Numbered from the stretch's first letter, positions 8,756-19,853 are shown. The stretch is DNA of 51,969 bases from CAYZPW01 sp964480475 (GCA_964480475.1 CAYZPW010000010.1:1-51969); one strand, 5' to 3'. Numbers and translations: made by a program. Notes: generated by a model not told the origin, from the letters alone.

Positions 8756-10590
8756 CACGGGCGCTGCTCTCCTCCCTTCTTTGGCGCAATCCCATGTAGT
8801 ATCGAGATCGCCTCGTCAACCTTCGACAGCACGCTTCGCATTTCCTCTGACGAGCTCTTTTGTGCGGAGAAGCGATAAAAGTCGCACACTTCTATACACT
8901 CTGATGCGAGCGATGCAGCGCGTTTGCCGTCGCCCGAATCGCCGATCAGGGAGCTCACTGTGAGAGCCGAAACGCCCGGCGCTGGCACGTCAAATCTCTT
9001 CGAGACATAGGTTATGAGCGATTTCGCGACCTGCGAGTAGAAATCCTGAGGCGCATCCGGATTCATCAGTGGCTTTGCCTTTGCGAGGCCCCGCATCGCC
9101 TCCTTCCTGGTGCTTCGCAGCCTGTCGCCGCTGAGGAGCTTCTGGGCTAAAACGCCCCTTATACAGAACCCGGCTGCGACAAGGCCGGGCAACAGAACCA
9201 ACAACAGCGTTATTCTTCGCTTGTAGAGGTCTTGTCGGAAATCCTCAAAAGCCGTCATCTTGGGTCTTATGTAGTGGATGTCAGTGCCGGTTTGCAGGAC
9301 GTCGGACCTCTTGAGCAGGCCGGCCAATGGCGCTTCCGCCGATTCCGAGGCTGTCCCGGTAACGGTCAATTCGATCGGACGGGTCTTGACCGTTCTATAT
9401 CTTGCGGCGCTCGGGTCGAAGAAGGAGAAACTGACTGAGGGAATCACCTGCGCCCCAGGCTTTTTAGGAACCATGACGAATTCAAACGACTTGGCGCCTC
9501 GAATAGGTGACTTTCTCCGGTCAACGCTCTCCTTTATGTTCGGCTCATAAACGTCGAAATCCTCGAGTTGGGGCTTCGGAATCTGCTGGATGGTCTTCAC
9601 GTTGCCCGTGCCCCAGACTCTGACCTCGAGCGTTATTGGTTTTCCCACCTTGCCGCCCTTCTGGTCAACCGTCGAGCTAATCGAGAACTGGCCAACTGTG
9701 CCGGAAAAACCATTCGGAGCACCTTCCGGAAGCGGTTTCACTGTAACATCGATTCGCCTAGTCTCGAGATGGCGCGGTCGCTGTAAGCCTCGCCGGCGAA
9801 ACGAGAAGCCGGGCATGAAGAACGTGTCGAGTGTGCACTTGAGGGACGCCGGGCCAATCGTCTGCAAGCCCGTCTTCGTCGGAAAGAGCGCTGTTGTCAA
9901 CTCCTCAACTCTAAATCGCTTACCGCCAGCCACAGTCGTGTATCTGTTCTGACCCTCGATGTCCTCTTTCCAGAAGTTGGTGCAGGCCGGCGCGGTGTAG
10001 TCCGCCGACCCCAGGTCGTATCTCGAGAAAAGCCTGAACGTCAAAGTCAGCTGCTCGCCCAGGAACATCTCGTCCCTGTCAACCTCCGTCTCGATGAAGA
10101 TGTCCTCATCGCCCGCGGTCTGCGGTTCCGGCTCGCCCGCGCCCGGCTGCCGGCCAGAACGCGGCCCTGCCGGCGCCTTTGGTTTCGATTGGTGCTCCAA
10201 AACCTCAATCTGTATCGGCTTCGTCCGAACCGTCTTGGAACCGGCTCGCGCCCGTATCGGCGGGATTCTTAGCACGCCGACCCTTTCAGGTTGAAGCACG
10301 TAGCGATAAGTCGTGCTCGATTCGATCTGCATGTTGATTATGGTCACGCTGCGGGACTGTGACTCGGAGACTACCGTGAAATCATCCGATATGTCCGGCA
10401 GCACAGGTTCCCCGTCGATGCCGCTTGCGGTAACGACCAGCGTGATCTGATCGTCGATGAATAGCGTGCTCTTGCTGACCGTGGCCTCGAGCGACGCTGA
10501 GTCAGCCCACGCTGAGCCACCCAAGGCTGAAAACACTACAATCGCGATGAACAGCACTGCCCGGCGACGCGGCCGCCTCAATTCAAACAC
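8755..10590 (-). CDS. batD: BatD-like protein (oxygen tolerance family)
   Basis: The frame is open further upstream to 10680, but that part overlaps the BatC-like gene and is arginine-rich nonsense. A GTG at 10590, one base after the BatC stop, starts just before a signal peptide (RRRAVLFIAIVVFSALGGSAWA), giving 611 residues. The exported part contains repeated beta-sandwich segments (LEATVSKSTLFIDDQITLVV; VDRDEMFLGEQLTLTFRLFS; GKPITLEVRVWGTGN), as in the BatD/oxygen-tolerance family. One membrane helix (RRITLLLVLLPGLVAAGFCI) and a helical cytoplasmic tail follow. In Bat operons this protein is thought to work at the membrane with the VWA and TPR partners, which are adjacent here. Confidence 0.85.
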   Translation of the reverse strand: MFELRRPRRRAVLFIAIVVFSALGGSAWADSASLEATVSKSTLFIDDQITLVVTASGIDGEPVLPDISDDFTVVSESQSRSVTIINMQIESSTTYRYVLQPERVGVLRIPPIRARAGSKTVRTKPIQIEVLEHQSKPKAPAGPRSGRQPGAGEPEPQTAGDEDIFIETEVDRDEMFLGEQLTLTFRLFSRYDLGSADYTAPACTNFWKEDIEGQNRYTTVAGGKRFRVEELTTALFPTKTGLQTIGPASLKCTLDTFFMPGFSFRRRGLQRPRHLETRRIDVTVKPLPEGAPNGFSGTVGQFSISSTVDQKGGKVGKPITLEVRVWGTGNVKTIQQIPKPQLEDFDVYEPNIKESVDRRKSPIRGAKSFEFVMVPKKPGAQVIPSVSFSFFDPSAARYRTVKTRPIELTVTGTASESAEAPLAGLLKRSDVLQTGTDIHYIRPKMTAFEDFRQDLYKRRITLLLVLLPGLVAAGFCIRGVLAQKLLSGDRLRSTRKEAMRGLAKAKPLMNPDAPQDFYSQVAKSLITYVSKRFDVPAPGVSALTVSSLIGDSGDGKRAASLASECIEVCDFYRFSAQKSSSEEMRSVLSKVDEAISILHGIAPKKGGEQRP

Positions 10591-10591
10591 G

Positions 10592-11359
10592 CTACCAATC
10601 CTTCTCCACCGACGAGGAGCCGATCCCCTTCTTCTGGAGGTTCTTCTCAACCTGCTCCTCCTGCTGCTCAAGCGCGGCAAGTATCTGCTCCATCTGGTCC
10701 TTCGTCAATCGCTGAGGCTGCCTCTGCTCGGCCTGCTCCTCTTCGGGCTCTTTCCGTTCCGCTTCCTGCTTTTCCTGCTCGCTCTGCTGTTTCTTCTCCT
10801 CATCTGTCTGTCGCTGGTCCTTTTGTTCGCCATCATCAGACTGTTGTTGCTCGTCCTTTTGCTGCTCCTGCTCCTCGCTCTGATCGCTCTGCTTCTGTTG
10901 GTCCTGCGCCTGCTTCGTCCGCAGCGCCATCTCGAGATTGAACCGCGCCTCGTCATCATTCGGGTCCTCTAGGAGCACCTTCACATAAGCCTCAACTGCC
11001 GCTTCCAGGTCGCCCGCTTTGAACGAGGCGTTGCCCACATTGTACATCGCGGATTGCGCCAAACCGGCCGGAGCGCCCTGCGAGGCGACCTTGTAGCCCG
11101 CGAGCGCATCCTCGAACCTGCTCTGCTTGTAAAGGACGTTGCCCATGTTGTATTGCAGCTCAGGCGAGTCCGGCATCGCGACCTGTGCAGCGGTGATCTT
11201 GGCCAGCGCCTCGTCCAGCTTGTTCTCTTTGTAGAGTTTTGCGGCCTCCTCCGCCTGCTGGGAGGCGGCGTCCTTCCAAGAAAGCCCGGTCGTTGCTGCC
11301 CAGACTCCCGTCAAAACGAGAACGATGAAGCACTTGGTCAACGATTGTTGCACGAACAT
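10592..11359 (-). CDS. batC: BatC-like TPR protein with Gln/Glu-rich tail
   Basis: The 255-residue protein has an N-terminal hydrophobic signal (CFIVLVLTGVWAATTGLSW) and three to four TPR units covering about residues 30-150 (KLYKENKLDEALAKI; LQYNMGNVLYKQSRFEDAL; AMYNVGNASFKAGDLEAAV). A strongly charged Gln/Glu-rich stretch makes up roughly residues 150-240. This architecture and the position between a VWA and a BatD gene match BatC. It is expected to be periplasmic or membrane-tethered and to mediate protein contacts. The stop is separated by one base from the GTG of the BatD-like gene, implying coupled translation. The low-complexity tail makes opposite-strand open frames appear leucine-rich; those are artefacts. 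Confidence 0.82.
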   Translation of the reverse strand: MFVQQSLTKCFIVLVLTGVWAATTGLSWKDAASQQAEEAAKLYKENKLDEALAKITAAQVAMPDSPELQYNMGNVLYKQSRFEDALAGYKVASQGAPAGLAQSAMYNVGNASFKAGDLEAAVEAYVKVLLEDPNDDEARFNLEMALRTKQAQDQQKQSDQSEEQEQQKDEQQQSDDGEQKDQRQTDEEKKQQSEQEKQEAERKEPEEEQAEQRQPQRLTKDQMEQILAALEQQEEQVEKNLQKKGIGSSSVEKDW

Positions 11360-11398
11360 CTCATTCAGCCGCAGAGGTATTGCGGTCCGTCCCCATCG

Positions 11399-12451
11399 TC
11401 ATTGAACGGCGCGCTTGGCCCTAGTGGGCAGCAAGACCGCCACCACGATAACTAATATAGCAAGTAGGAGCGGGTATTGAAACCTCTCGTTGTAGATAGT
11501 GTATGTTCTCGACTGAAGCTCCTTAGTCGCCATGTCAGAAATCGCAGCCCAAACAGGAGTTATGCTCCCCGCCTGGCCCGTAATCGGCACGATCTTGCCG
11601 CCTGTTATATCAGCGATCTTTGAAAGACCAGTCAGATTGAGCCTGGAGATGACGACGCTGCCGTCCCGAGCCTTCTGGTACTCCTTGAGCTCGCCCGATT
11701 CTGAGCGCACAGGAATAGGCGCGCCCTTCCCAGTTCCCAGGCCAACCGCGTGTATTACAACGCCCTGCTTAGCCGCTTCCCTCGCCGCGACCTCGAGGTT
11801 CCCGGAATGGCTCTCGCCATCGGAGAAAACAACCAGCGCCTTATACTTCCTTTCGCCGGCGCTGAAAAGATTACGCGCCTTCTCAATCGCGGACGGAAGC
11901 GCCGTGCCGCCCAGTTCCACCGAGCCGACCTGGATGCTGGATAGGAACATCGCAAACGCGCCGTAGTCCATCGTCAGCGGACACTGCACGTGCACCTGTC
12001 CCGCGAACACGACCAGTGCCACGCGATTGCCCTCGAGTCGCTCAAGCAGCCGAAAGACCTCGAGCTTTGCTCGCTCGAACCTGCTCGGCGCGATGTCCTC
12101 CGCGAGCATGCTCCTGGATGTGTCAAGCAGGACGACCACATCGACGCCAGCCGCCGAGAGCTCAACCGTCCGCTCCCCGAACCTCGGCCCGGCAAGGGCC
12201 ACCAGGACAAGCACAACGCCAACAACATAGAGGCCGGACTTCAGCCTGCAACGGGCCTCATCGACCGACTCGACAAGATGGCCCAGAACCGAAGTCCCGG
12301 CGAATCGGGACAATACCCGCGCAGACCGCCGCTCGGACCAGCGATAGAAAAGCACGAGAAAGACGGCCGCGAATGGAACGAGGTACAGGCAAAACACATT
12401 CCCGAAACTGCTCTCAAGCGCCGCAGAAATCCTCTCAAATAAGTAACTCAT
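11399..12451 (-). CDS. batB: VWA-domain membrane protein, BatA/BatB type
   Basis: Two N-terminal membrane helices (FCLYLVPFAAVFLVLFY and GLYVVGVVLVLVALAGP) precede a von Willebrand factor A domain with a complete MIDAS: DTSRS at about residues 111-115, GGTALPSAI with the threonine ligand, and FSDGESHSG with the aspartate. A final helix (YPLLLAILVIVVAVLL) anchors the C-terminus. This is the Bat VWA layout. Usual operons carry two such genes (batA and batB); only one is found here, so the name batB is by resemblance. It is the first gene of the minus-strand Bat cluster and ends 40 bases before the BatC-like gene. Start is ATG at 12451, with an adjacent GTG at 12454. Confidence 0.83.
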   Translation of the reverse strand: MSYLFERISAALESSFGNVFCLYLVPFAAVFLVLFYRWSERRSARVLSRFAGTSVLGHLVESVDEARCRLKSGLYVVGVVLVLVALAGPRFGERTVELSAAGVDVVVLLDTSRSMLAEDIAPSRFERAKLEVFRLLERLEGNRVALVVFAGQVHVQCPLTMDYGAFAMFLSSIQVGSVELGGTALPSAIEKARNLFSAGERKYKALVVFSDGESHSGNLEVAAREAAKQGVVIHAVGLGTGKGAPIPVRSESGELKEYQKARDGSVVISRLNLTGLSKIADITGGKIVPITGQAGSITPVWAAISDMATKELQSRTYTIYNERFQYPLLLAILVIVVAVLLPTRAKRAVQ

Positions 12452-12781
12452 CACGCAAGCCCGATTCTACCGTTTGAACGCAGCCGCATCCTGCGGCAAT
12501 CAAGTATTTAACAAGCGGCGAACCAGAACTGTTCTGGTGCGTCGGCTCCCGGCACGTCCCACGGGCGCAGAGCGCGTCCTTAAGCGCCGGATGCCTTCCC
12601 GAATGCGTCGAGTATCCGTCCTAGAGTTTCCCCAAAACTGAAGCTCCAATCGCACAATTACTGGCTATATAGGCGCATTAAGAGCACCCACGAAGTGAGA
12701 TACATCTGTTTCGGAGAAGAGGCCCTGCGAGCTCAGAGGAAGCTAACTACAGAGACACAGAGAAGATTCATTGCCCTAGCT

Positions 12782-12815
12782 CAATCCGCAATCCGCAATC
12801 CGCAATCCGAAATCC
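12782..12815. repeat. CAATCCG heptamer tandem repeat
   Basis: Four consecutive perfect CAATCCG units (12782-12809) are followed by a degenerate AAATCC. It sits in non-coding DNA just before a pyrimidine-rich run. Confidence 0.8.
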
Positions 12816-13041
12816 CCCCTTCGCCCCTTTCGCCTTTTCCCCTTTTCTCCCGTTTCCACAATGGGGAAACTCCTCATCCGTCAGGTTGACATTGGACGTG
12901 GTGCAGCGTTTCAATTGCGTATGGTCCTTGTCTTGGTTACGACCGGTTGACGCGAGGAACACGTTTGTGGGGCAGAGCCGTGAGTATAGTCCCTCTCATG
13001 GAACGGGGGCGGTTCCGCCGCACTGCCGCAGGCTCAGAATC

Positions 13042-13048
13042 GGAGGAG
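13042..13048 (+). promoter_or_regulatory. Strong ribosome binding site that supports a TTG start
   Basis: GGAGGAG ends seven bases before TTG at 13056. This fixes the non-ATG start of the ILEI/PIG-V fusion protein. Confidence 0.75.
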
Positions 13049-13055
13049 ATCGACC

Positions 13056-15443
13056 TTGAACGAGCAGAATACGAAGACTCCGTGGGGACTCCGCCTGATT
13101 TTCTGGTTCAGCCTCGCCGCGATGTCAGCTGCTCTGTTTCTGCTCATCGACATCCAGCTCACATACGGACGCTGGCTTGCTGGCAGCATATTATCGGACT
13201 TCTCACGGGCATATCGTCCCCTGGTACTGACGCTTTTGCTCACGACCGTGGCCGCAGCGTTCGCATCGGTCCGGCTGGATCGGGCGTGCGACCGCGATAG
13301 GCCCGTATTCAGGGCAGTCGCCGATCAGATACGAGCGGTATTAGCTCGGGCCGCGCTCGGAGCGCCTCTTTTGCTCAGGACGACAATCCCAGCTCTTGTG
13401 GTCATCGTGCTGGTTGTCTTCCTGCCCTCACTGAAAAGAGACAACATCGTGACCAAGACGATGACTGTCCCATCTTGGAGCACTGACGCGCAACAGTTGA
13501 TTGCCGAATCGCGCGGCGAGGGGACGTCGGGCTATTCGCGCTTCAGGCTCGGCGACGAGGTCCAATACGTGCGCGAAGCCGGCTACCAGTTGGTGCTTCT
13601 GGATTGCACGACCGGGGACGTACTCCGGCAGGGGCACGTGCCTCCAAACAGCCCCGACGAGTCGACATGGCTTTTCAAGACGCTCGACAACCTCCCTGAT
13701 AATACGCTGGCCGTTCTGATCGGGCACGGCCGCGCCTCCGATTGCATTACACGAAAGATTCGGGCGATACTTGCGCAGCTGGGCTCCGACACAACCAGAG
13801 AATCGCTCGGGCCAATGGGCCATCTTCTAGTGCTTAGGCGTGCAAGCGGAGTAAGCACTCTTCTCGCGGAGATCAAGGCGGACCACGCGATCGTGGCGCT
13901 GAATCCAAACCTGGCCATTAGAACGCACCTTCTCCTCAGGGGCCTCACGCCGTTGATATACGCGTTGACGATTGTCGGCGCCATACTGCTCGCCGTGGCG
14001 GCCTTCGCACGAGTCAATCATTCGCTGAGTTGGCCTTCCGCGTTCAGCTACGCCTCGCTTGTGTCCGCTGTCCTGGCAGCTGCGATTATCATAGCTGTTC
14101 GCACGAACGGTCTTGCCGTGATTGGCGGCGGCATCACCATGGTCCTAACTTCGTATCTGTTGTTTCGGGAAGCCTTTGCCAAACACAAGAGAGTCATCTG
14201 CCACATTGCGGCGGTTGTGGTGTTCGTCTGCTTCTTGTGCGATCCCGAGTTCTTACATAGGAACTCAAATGTCCTGGAGGCCGCAACGACCATTCTGGCT
14301 CTATATCTTGGCTACAAGCTCTATTCGCTGCTGTTTGGCCTCAAGAGCGCCGTCAGCTATCCGCTCACGATGCTCTTCGTATCCCGGGCTTTTCTCGTCG
14401 TCATCTGCTACCTCAGCATGCTTTATTTCTCCAAAGCGCCGGCCAGCGTTTGGGACGTGGGCAACTACTGGGACGGAGGATGGTATCTCAAGATCGCAAG
14501 AGAGGGATATCATCTGAGCGAGTCTGAATACTCTGCGGCTCCGTTTTTCCCGCTCTATCCTTTCCTGATCGCAACATTGCGGACGATCGTCGAGGATGAG
14601 GCCATTGCCGGGACAATGGTTGCCAACCTGGCCTTTCTGGCCGCATTGTGCCTCCTGTATCGTCTGACAAGCCGACGATGGGGCGAGGACTTGGCAAAGA
14701 GGTCCGTCCTGCTCTTGGCGGTCGGGCCCTGGTCCTTCTTTTTTTCCGCAATCTACTCTGAGTCTCTCTTCCTTCTCTGCTGTCTGGCTTTTTTCATCTT
14801 CGCGCTTGATGCAAAATGGCCCTATGCGGCGCTCTGTGGCTTTTTTGCGGCTCTCACGAGATCGGCCGGGGCCACGCTGCTGCTCGTGGGCGCATGGCAA
14901 TACGTCAGGGGTGCAGGGTTCAATCCAAAGCGACTCAGACTCAACGCTGCATGGCTCTTGCTGATACCGCTTGCGCTTGGGCTATTCAGTTTCATACTGT
15001 ATTCGCAAACTGGCGACATGTTCGCCAACGTAACGGGGAGCGGCGCCTGGGCCAGGCGGCCTGTCAACCCGTTCTCTGTCATTGTGGACAGGTTTTCTCG
15101 TTTGAACCTGAACCTGTCCCTGCTCGGCGCCCAAAAAATGCAAACACACTTGATGTGGGGCGTGTGGATACTCGTTTCAATCGTGGTCTTGCTCGCTGTC
15201 GCGCCGATAGCGCGTAGACTCGATGTCGGGTTCGCGATCTTCACGGCAGCTGGGATGCTCTTGCCGCTTTCAGCAGGCCTGATAGAGGCGGCAGGCAGAT
15301 TCGCCCAAGTTCTGTTTCCGGTTACCATCCTGCTGGCGCTTTACGCCAAACGCGAGAGAGTATATTCGTGCCTCGCGCTGACCTTTTCCGCGTTTATGCT
15401 CTTCTTTGCGATCCTCTTCGCCAACAAGTTCTGGATGGTGTGA
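13056..15443 (+). CDS. Polytopic membrane protein: ILEI/FAM3-like domain fused to a PIG-V-like mannosyltransferase
   Basis: The 795-residue protein starts at TTG after a strong GGAGGAG site. Three N-terminal hydrophobic segments precede a soluble domain at about 160-262. That domain contains GYQLVLLDCTTGDVLRQG, a FKTLDNLPDNTLAVLIGHG strand-helix-strand unit, and ILAQLGSDTTRESLG, matching the interleukin-like EMT inducer (ILEI/FAM3, GG) fold pattern of GxNVxxxDxxTGxV, then IxDGTxVLxxxxD, then LxxLGS. From about 290 on it is a multi-helix membrane protein. The motif NYWDGGWYLKIAREGY (470-485) and FFPLYP (497-502) match GPI mannosyltransferase 2/PIG-V-like GT-C enzymes, where the aspartate is the catalytic base. 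It likely transfers a sugar from a polyprenyl-phosphate donor on the periplasmic side; the acceptor is unknown. Two other GT-C-like genes follow. Confidence 0.78.
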   Translation: MNEQNTKTPWGLRLIFWFSLAAMSAALFLLIDIQLTYGRWLAGSILSDFSRAYRPLVLTLLLTTVAAAFASVRLDRACDRDRPVFRAVADQIRAVLARAALGAPLLLRTTIPALVVIVLVVFLPSLKRDNIVTKTMTVPSWSTDAQQLIAESRGEGTSGYSRFRLGDEVQYVREAGYQLVLLDCTTGDVLRQGHVPPNSPDESTWLFKTLDNLPDNTLAVLIGHGRASDCITRKIRAILAQLGSDTTRESLGPMGHLLVLRRASGVSTLLAEIKADHAIVALNPNLAIRTHLLLRGLTPLIYALTIVGAILLAVAAFARVNHSLSWPSAFSYASLVSAVLAAAIIIAVRTNGLAVIGGGITMVLTSYLLFREAFAKHKRVICHIAAVVVFVCFLCDPEFLHRNSNVLEAATTILALYLGYKLYSLLFGLKSAVSYPLTMLFVSRAFLVVICYLSMLYFSKAPASVWDVGNYWDGGWYLKIAREGYHLSESEYSAAPFFPLYPFLIATLRTIVEDEAIAGTMVANLAFLAALCLLYRLTSRRWGEDLAKRSVLLLAVGPWSFFFSAIYSESLFLLCCLAFFIFALDAKWPYAALCGFFAALTRSAGATLLLVGAWQYVRGAGFNPKRLRLNAAWLLLIPLALGLFSFILYSQTGDMFANVTGSGAWARRPVNPFSVIVDRFSRLNLNLSLLGAQKMQTHLMWGVWILVSIVVLLAVAPIARRLDVGFAIFTAAGMLLPLSAGLIEAAGRFAQVLFPVTILLALYAKRERVYSCLALTFSAFMLFFAILFANKFWMV

Positions 15444-15469
15444 GCATCGGGCCAGATGCCCAGAGGGAA

Positions 15470-17596
15470 CTACTGCCTCGCCCCCGGCCCAACTAGCGCG
15501 GGAGGAGGCGCCATCCCCGGACCAAGGAGACGGCGTTCATAGACCTCAGCGCGGCCAAACGACGCCACCTTGCGCCACTCAGGAAGGCTGCGAACCGCCT
15601 CGGCCGTGGGATCAAGCCTATCACCTCCAAGAGGTCTGCTGCCGATGAAGAGATAGTTTGGCGTCGCGCCCTCATTCCCTCTTTGCAGCTCGTCTTGGTA
15701 GAACGGATTGAGATGGGGCCTCATAACTCTCCTGCCGCAGAGGGCAGGTATCCACAGGCCGCCCCAGTCATGTTCGGGGACATTCAAGATTATATCCGTC
15801 TTAAGCGTGTTTCGCTTGATCCACTCAAACGCCGCCAAGTCATCCTGCGAAATAGCGCCACCAGGCGAGAAACTGACCGCGTAGAATTCATTGTAATGGT
15901 CCCAGCAAAGGCCCGCCACAACGCACGCTGCCATCCCGACCACTGAGAGGCCAACCGCGGCGATGGCGAGCTTGCGGTCCCGCATAAAAGACCATACCTG
16001 AAACAACAGCAGAGCCAAGATCACTGGCAGTACGTGTCGGAAACGGAGCGAGCCTAGCCATTGAGCGTCAATCAGTCTGGCGACCACGCGGAGCAGAACG
16101 ACAAGAAGCACAAGGGATACGCAGACTAGTGGCGCCACTCTGAAGATTCGGTCTCGAACGGACGCCTTGGAGGATTGCGTCAATCTTAGTTTGCTCTTGG
16201 CAGCAAAAACCACCAGCTTGTCCACGAGGCCAGCGCAGAGGACAGACATGGGCGCCAGCATCATCATGGTCATTCGCTCCGGATATAGCGCGTAAGAGAA
16301 TGGCAGTATCCAATACTGCGAGTTTAGGGTCAATGCCAGCAACACGAGGGAGGTGAGCATGACCGAGAGCCGCGTGCGCCAGCTCAGGGTGGACAAAAAC
16401 AGGCCGGCAATAGCGAATCCGACAATGTGATGCCTGAAGACCCGGACCACATACAGCGGCATAACCCAAAGACAATTGTGGATTGTGCCGTGCCAGACGT
16501 GGTCTGTTTCACGCTGCCACCACTTGACCCATCCTGTCTCATTGTCGCTCACGTTCACGGAATATCCGGCCAGAAATGGCGCAACGAGCACCAGCGCAAT
16601 TACGAATACCCAAGCAATCCGCGCCGCGTACCTTCTCAGGTGCCTCACTCTCTTCAAGATCAGTGCCCGTGCCGAGAAGCACAAGCCAAAGGCGACCAAG
16701 AAATAGGCTGCGCCCAGGAATGGAATCGAGTGTATGAGAAGCGCAGCAGCCCACAACGAGGCCTGAGCCAATAGACCTGGGAAACCGTGATTCTCCTTCA
16801 AAGAAAAGAGCAACCCGAGCGCCGCCAGAATGAAGGCAAAAGAGAGAACTGTAGGATTGCCGCCCCATGCACAGTAGTCCTGAGGCGCAATCACAAGAAA
16901 GGTCGCCATGGCGGCTGTCCCCAAAGAAACAGCGGGACCGAACCATACTCGCAGCAGTAGGAAGAGCCCCAAAAAAAGAAGCACGTAGGTGAGACCAGTC
17001 CAAAGAAGCGCGCTATCTTGGACGTTCATTCCGGCCATCAGCGAAGTGCTTGCAGTGAGCACGGCGAAACCTATCGGGTATTCGCCGAAGGAATCGATGG
17101 GAAGAAGCGGCCTGTGGGTATTCGGTATCGAATCGCTGTCGATTATCAACCTGGCGTTGTAGGTGTGCATGCTCATGTCCGCCCCGGCAGGCACGATCGG
17201 GATGACAGTCGGCAAGAGCCGGGCTAAGACGATCACAGCGGTCACAACTGCCAGCAGGAAACACGTTCCTTTGCCGAGGCGCCTCGTCGGTCTGCGAGGC
17301 TGTTCTCTGCCCCTCACACCCAGGAAGATCAGAACTCCCGCCAGACCAAGAACCACTATCCAGATCAGCGATGACAGCGAAACCGGAATGTATCGCGTGA
17401 GCCAGGGCAGCCAGGTCCAGCAGCTGATGCCGAAGAAGAGGCAATATACGCCTCTGGTGAAGCGGTCTAGGGATTGAAAGCCGCCCAAGACCCATAAAAG
17501 CGCCGCTGGCAGAACGAACATCCCAAGCGCTGGGAATACAACCGATATGATTACGACTACAAGCCATCCGATGTTGAGTATGTGCCCGAGATTCAT
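15470..17596 (-). CDS. Polytopic membrane protein, probable GT-C-type glycosyltransferase
   Basis: The 708-residue protein has about 14-16 hydrophobic segments and a soluble C-terminal part of about 120 residues. After the fourth or fifth segment it carries AGADMSMHTYNARLIIDSDS and, shortly after, FGEYPIGFAVLTAS. This acidic first periplasmic loop followed by a short loop motif is typical of GT-C-like integral membrane proteins (DUF6541-like group). The C-terminal part (WIKRNTLKTDIILNVPEHDW) is a typical soluble sensor- or binding-like end of this group. No donor or acceptor can be assigned. It is transcribed divergently from the 17752 gene, and its stop lies 26 bases beyond the convergent stop of the ILEI/PIG-V gene, so three envelope-glycan genes are clustered. 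Confidence 0.65.
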   Translation of the reverse strand: MNLGHILNIGWLVVVIISVVFPALGMFVLPAALLWVLGGFQSLDRFTRGVYCLFFGISCWTWLPWLTRYIPVSLSSLIWIVVLGLAGVLIFLGVRGREQPRRPTRRLGKGTCFLLAVVTAVIVLARLLPTVIPIVPAGADMSMHTYNARLIIDSDSIPNTHRPLLPIDSFGEYPIGFAVLTASTSLMAGMNVQDSALLWTGLTYVLLFLGLFLLLRVWFGPAVSLGTAAMATFLVIAPQDYCAWGGNPTVLSFAFILAALGLLFSLKENHGFPGLLAQASLWAAALLIHSIPFLGAAYFLVAFGLCFSARALILKRVRHLRRYAARIAWVFVIALVLVAPFLAGYSVNVSDNETGWVKWWQRETDHVWHGTIHNCLWVMPLYVVRVFRHHIVGFAIAGLFLSTLSWRTRLSVMLTSLVLLALTLNSQYWILPFSYALYPERMTMMMLAPMSVLCAGLVDKLVVFAAKSKLRLTQSSKASVRDRIFRVAPLVCVSLVLLVVLLRVVARLIDAQWLGSLRFRHVLPVILALLLFQVWSFMRDRKLAIAAVGLSVVGMAACVVAGLCWDHYNEFYAVSFSPGGAISQDDLAAFEWIKRNTLKTDIILNVPEHDWGGLWIPALCGRRVMRPHLNPFYQDELQRGNEGATPNYLFIGSRPLGGDRLDPTAEAVRSLPEWRKVASFGRAEVYERRLLGPGMAPPPALVGPGARQ

Positions 17597-17751
17597 GCCA
17601 TTATTTCTCTATGCCGTGTATCCAAGCATGTCAAGGCTCGTGTCAATCGGAAACGCTCCTCCTGAGCCGCGTCTTGAAAAGGTCCAGCGGACGATGCAAT
17701 ATGAGGGCTCTGAGGGTTCAAGCACGTGCAGCGCGGGGAGAAGAAAGGCGT

Positions 17752-19492
<1,741 letters not shown>

Positions 19493-19707
19493 ATTAGGCC
19501 GCAAAATAGATTGCGCCGCCAAGCGCGCATGAAGGTCCCGAGCCGCCGCCTGGGCAGCCGCATCCCCCGCGCCAGCCACCAGTAATGAGTATTCGACACT
19601 CTCTACATCTCTGTCAAGTGCGGACAGAGGAGTTTCCGTAATCGTACCCGGACCTGGTCGACTGAAGGCGTTCTTCCTGCATCCCTGAAAGGGATTAAGG
19701 TGAGTAG

Positions 19708-19726
19708 CCGTAGGTGCAACCTACGG
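19708..19726. repeat. CCGTAGGT hairpin, copy 1
   Basis: CCGTAGGT and ACCTACGG form an 8-bp stem around GCA. The exact reverse complement occurs at 19835-19853. Confidence 0.8.
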
Positions 19727-19751
19727 ATCAGTCGCGGACAGAATAGCACCT

Positions 19752-19768
19752 CAGCCCTGAAGGGGCTG
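19752..19768. repeat. CCCTGAAGGGG-type hairpin
   Basis: CAGCCC and GGGCTG flank TGAAG. It has the same core as 118-134 but a compensated outer stem. Confidence 0.7.
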
Positions 19769-19793
19769 GACATAGCCCTGTAGATGGGCTGTT

Positions 19794-19810
19794 CGACCCC
19801 TTCAGGGTCG
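19794..19810. repeat. CCCTGAAGGGG-type hairpin, inverted exact copy of 118-134
   Basis: CGACCCCTTCAGGGTCG is the exact reverse complement of the 17 bases at 118-134, almost 20 kb away. Confidence 0.8.
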
Positions 19811-19834
19811 CGAGGATACCGGCGTGAACGGATT

Positions 19835-19853
19835 CCGTAGGTTGCACCTACGG
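19835..19853. repeat. CCGTAGGT hairpin, copy 2 (inverted)
   Basis: CCGTAGGT and ACCTACGG surround TGC. It is the exact reverse complement of 19708-19726, so the two copies could also pair with each other. Confidence 0.8.

Larger units (their letters stand above)
12452..13055. other. Intergenic region between divergent bat and glycosyltransferase genes
   Basis: No gene is supported in these 604 bases. It contains a heptamer tandem repeat (12782-12815), a pyrimidine-rich run (about 12816-12850) and a GGAAACTCCTCATCCG segment (12865-12880) related to minus-strand copies near 19.6 and 20.0 kb. Promoters for the two divergent units should lie here, but I could not place them. Confidence 0.6.

Noticed and set aside
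8755..10680. BatD starting at 10680
   Set aside because: The extra 30 residues overlap the BatC gene and are arginine-rich; GTG at 10590 directly precedes a good signal peptide.
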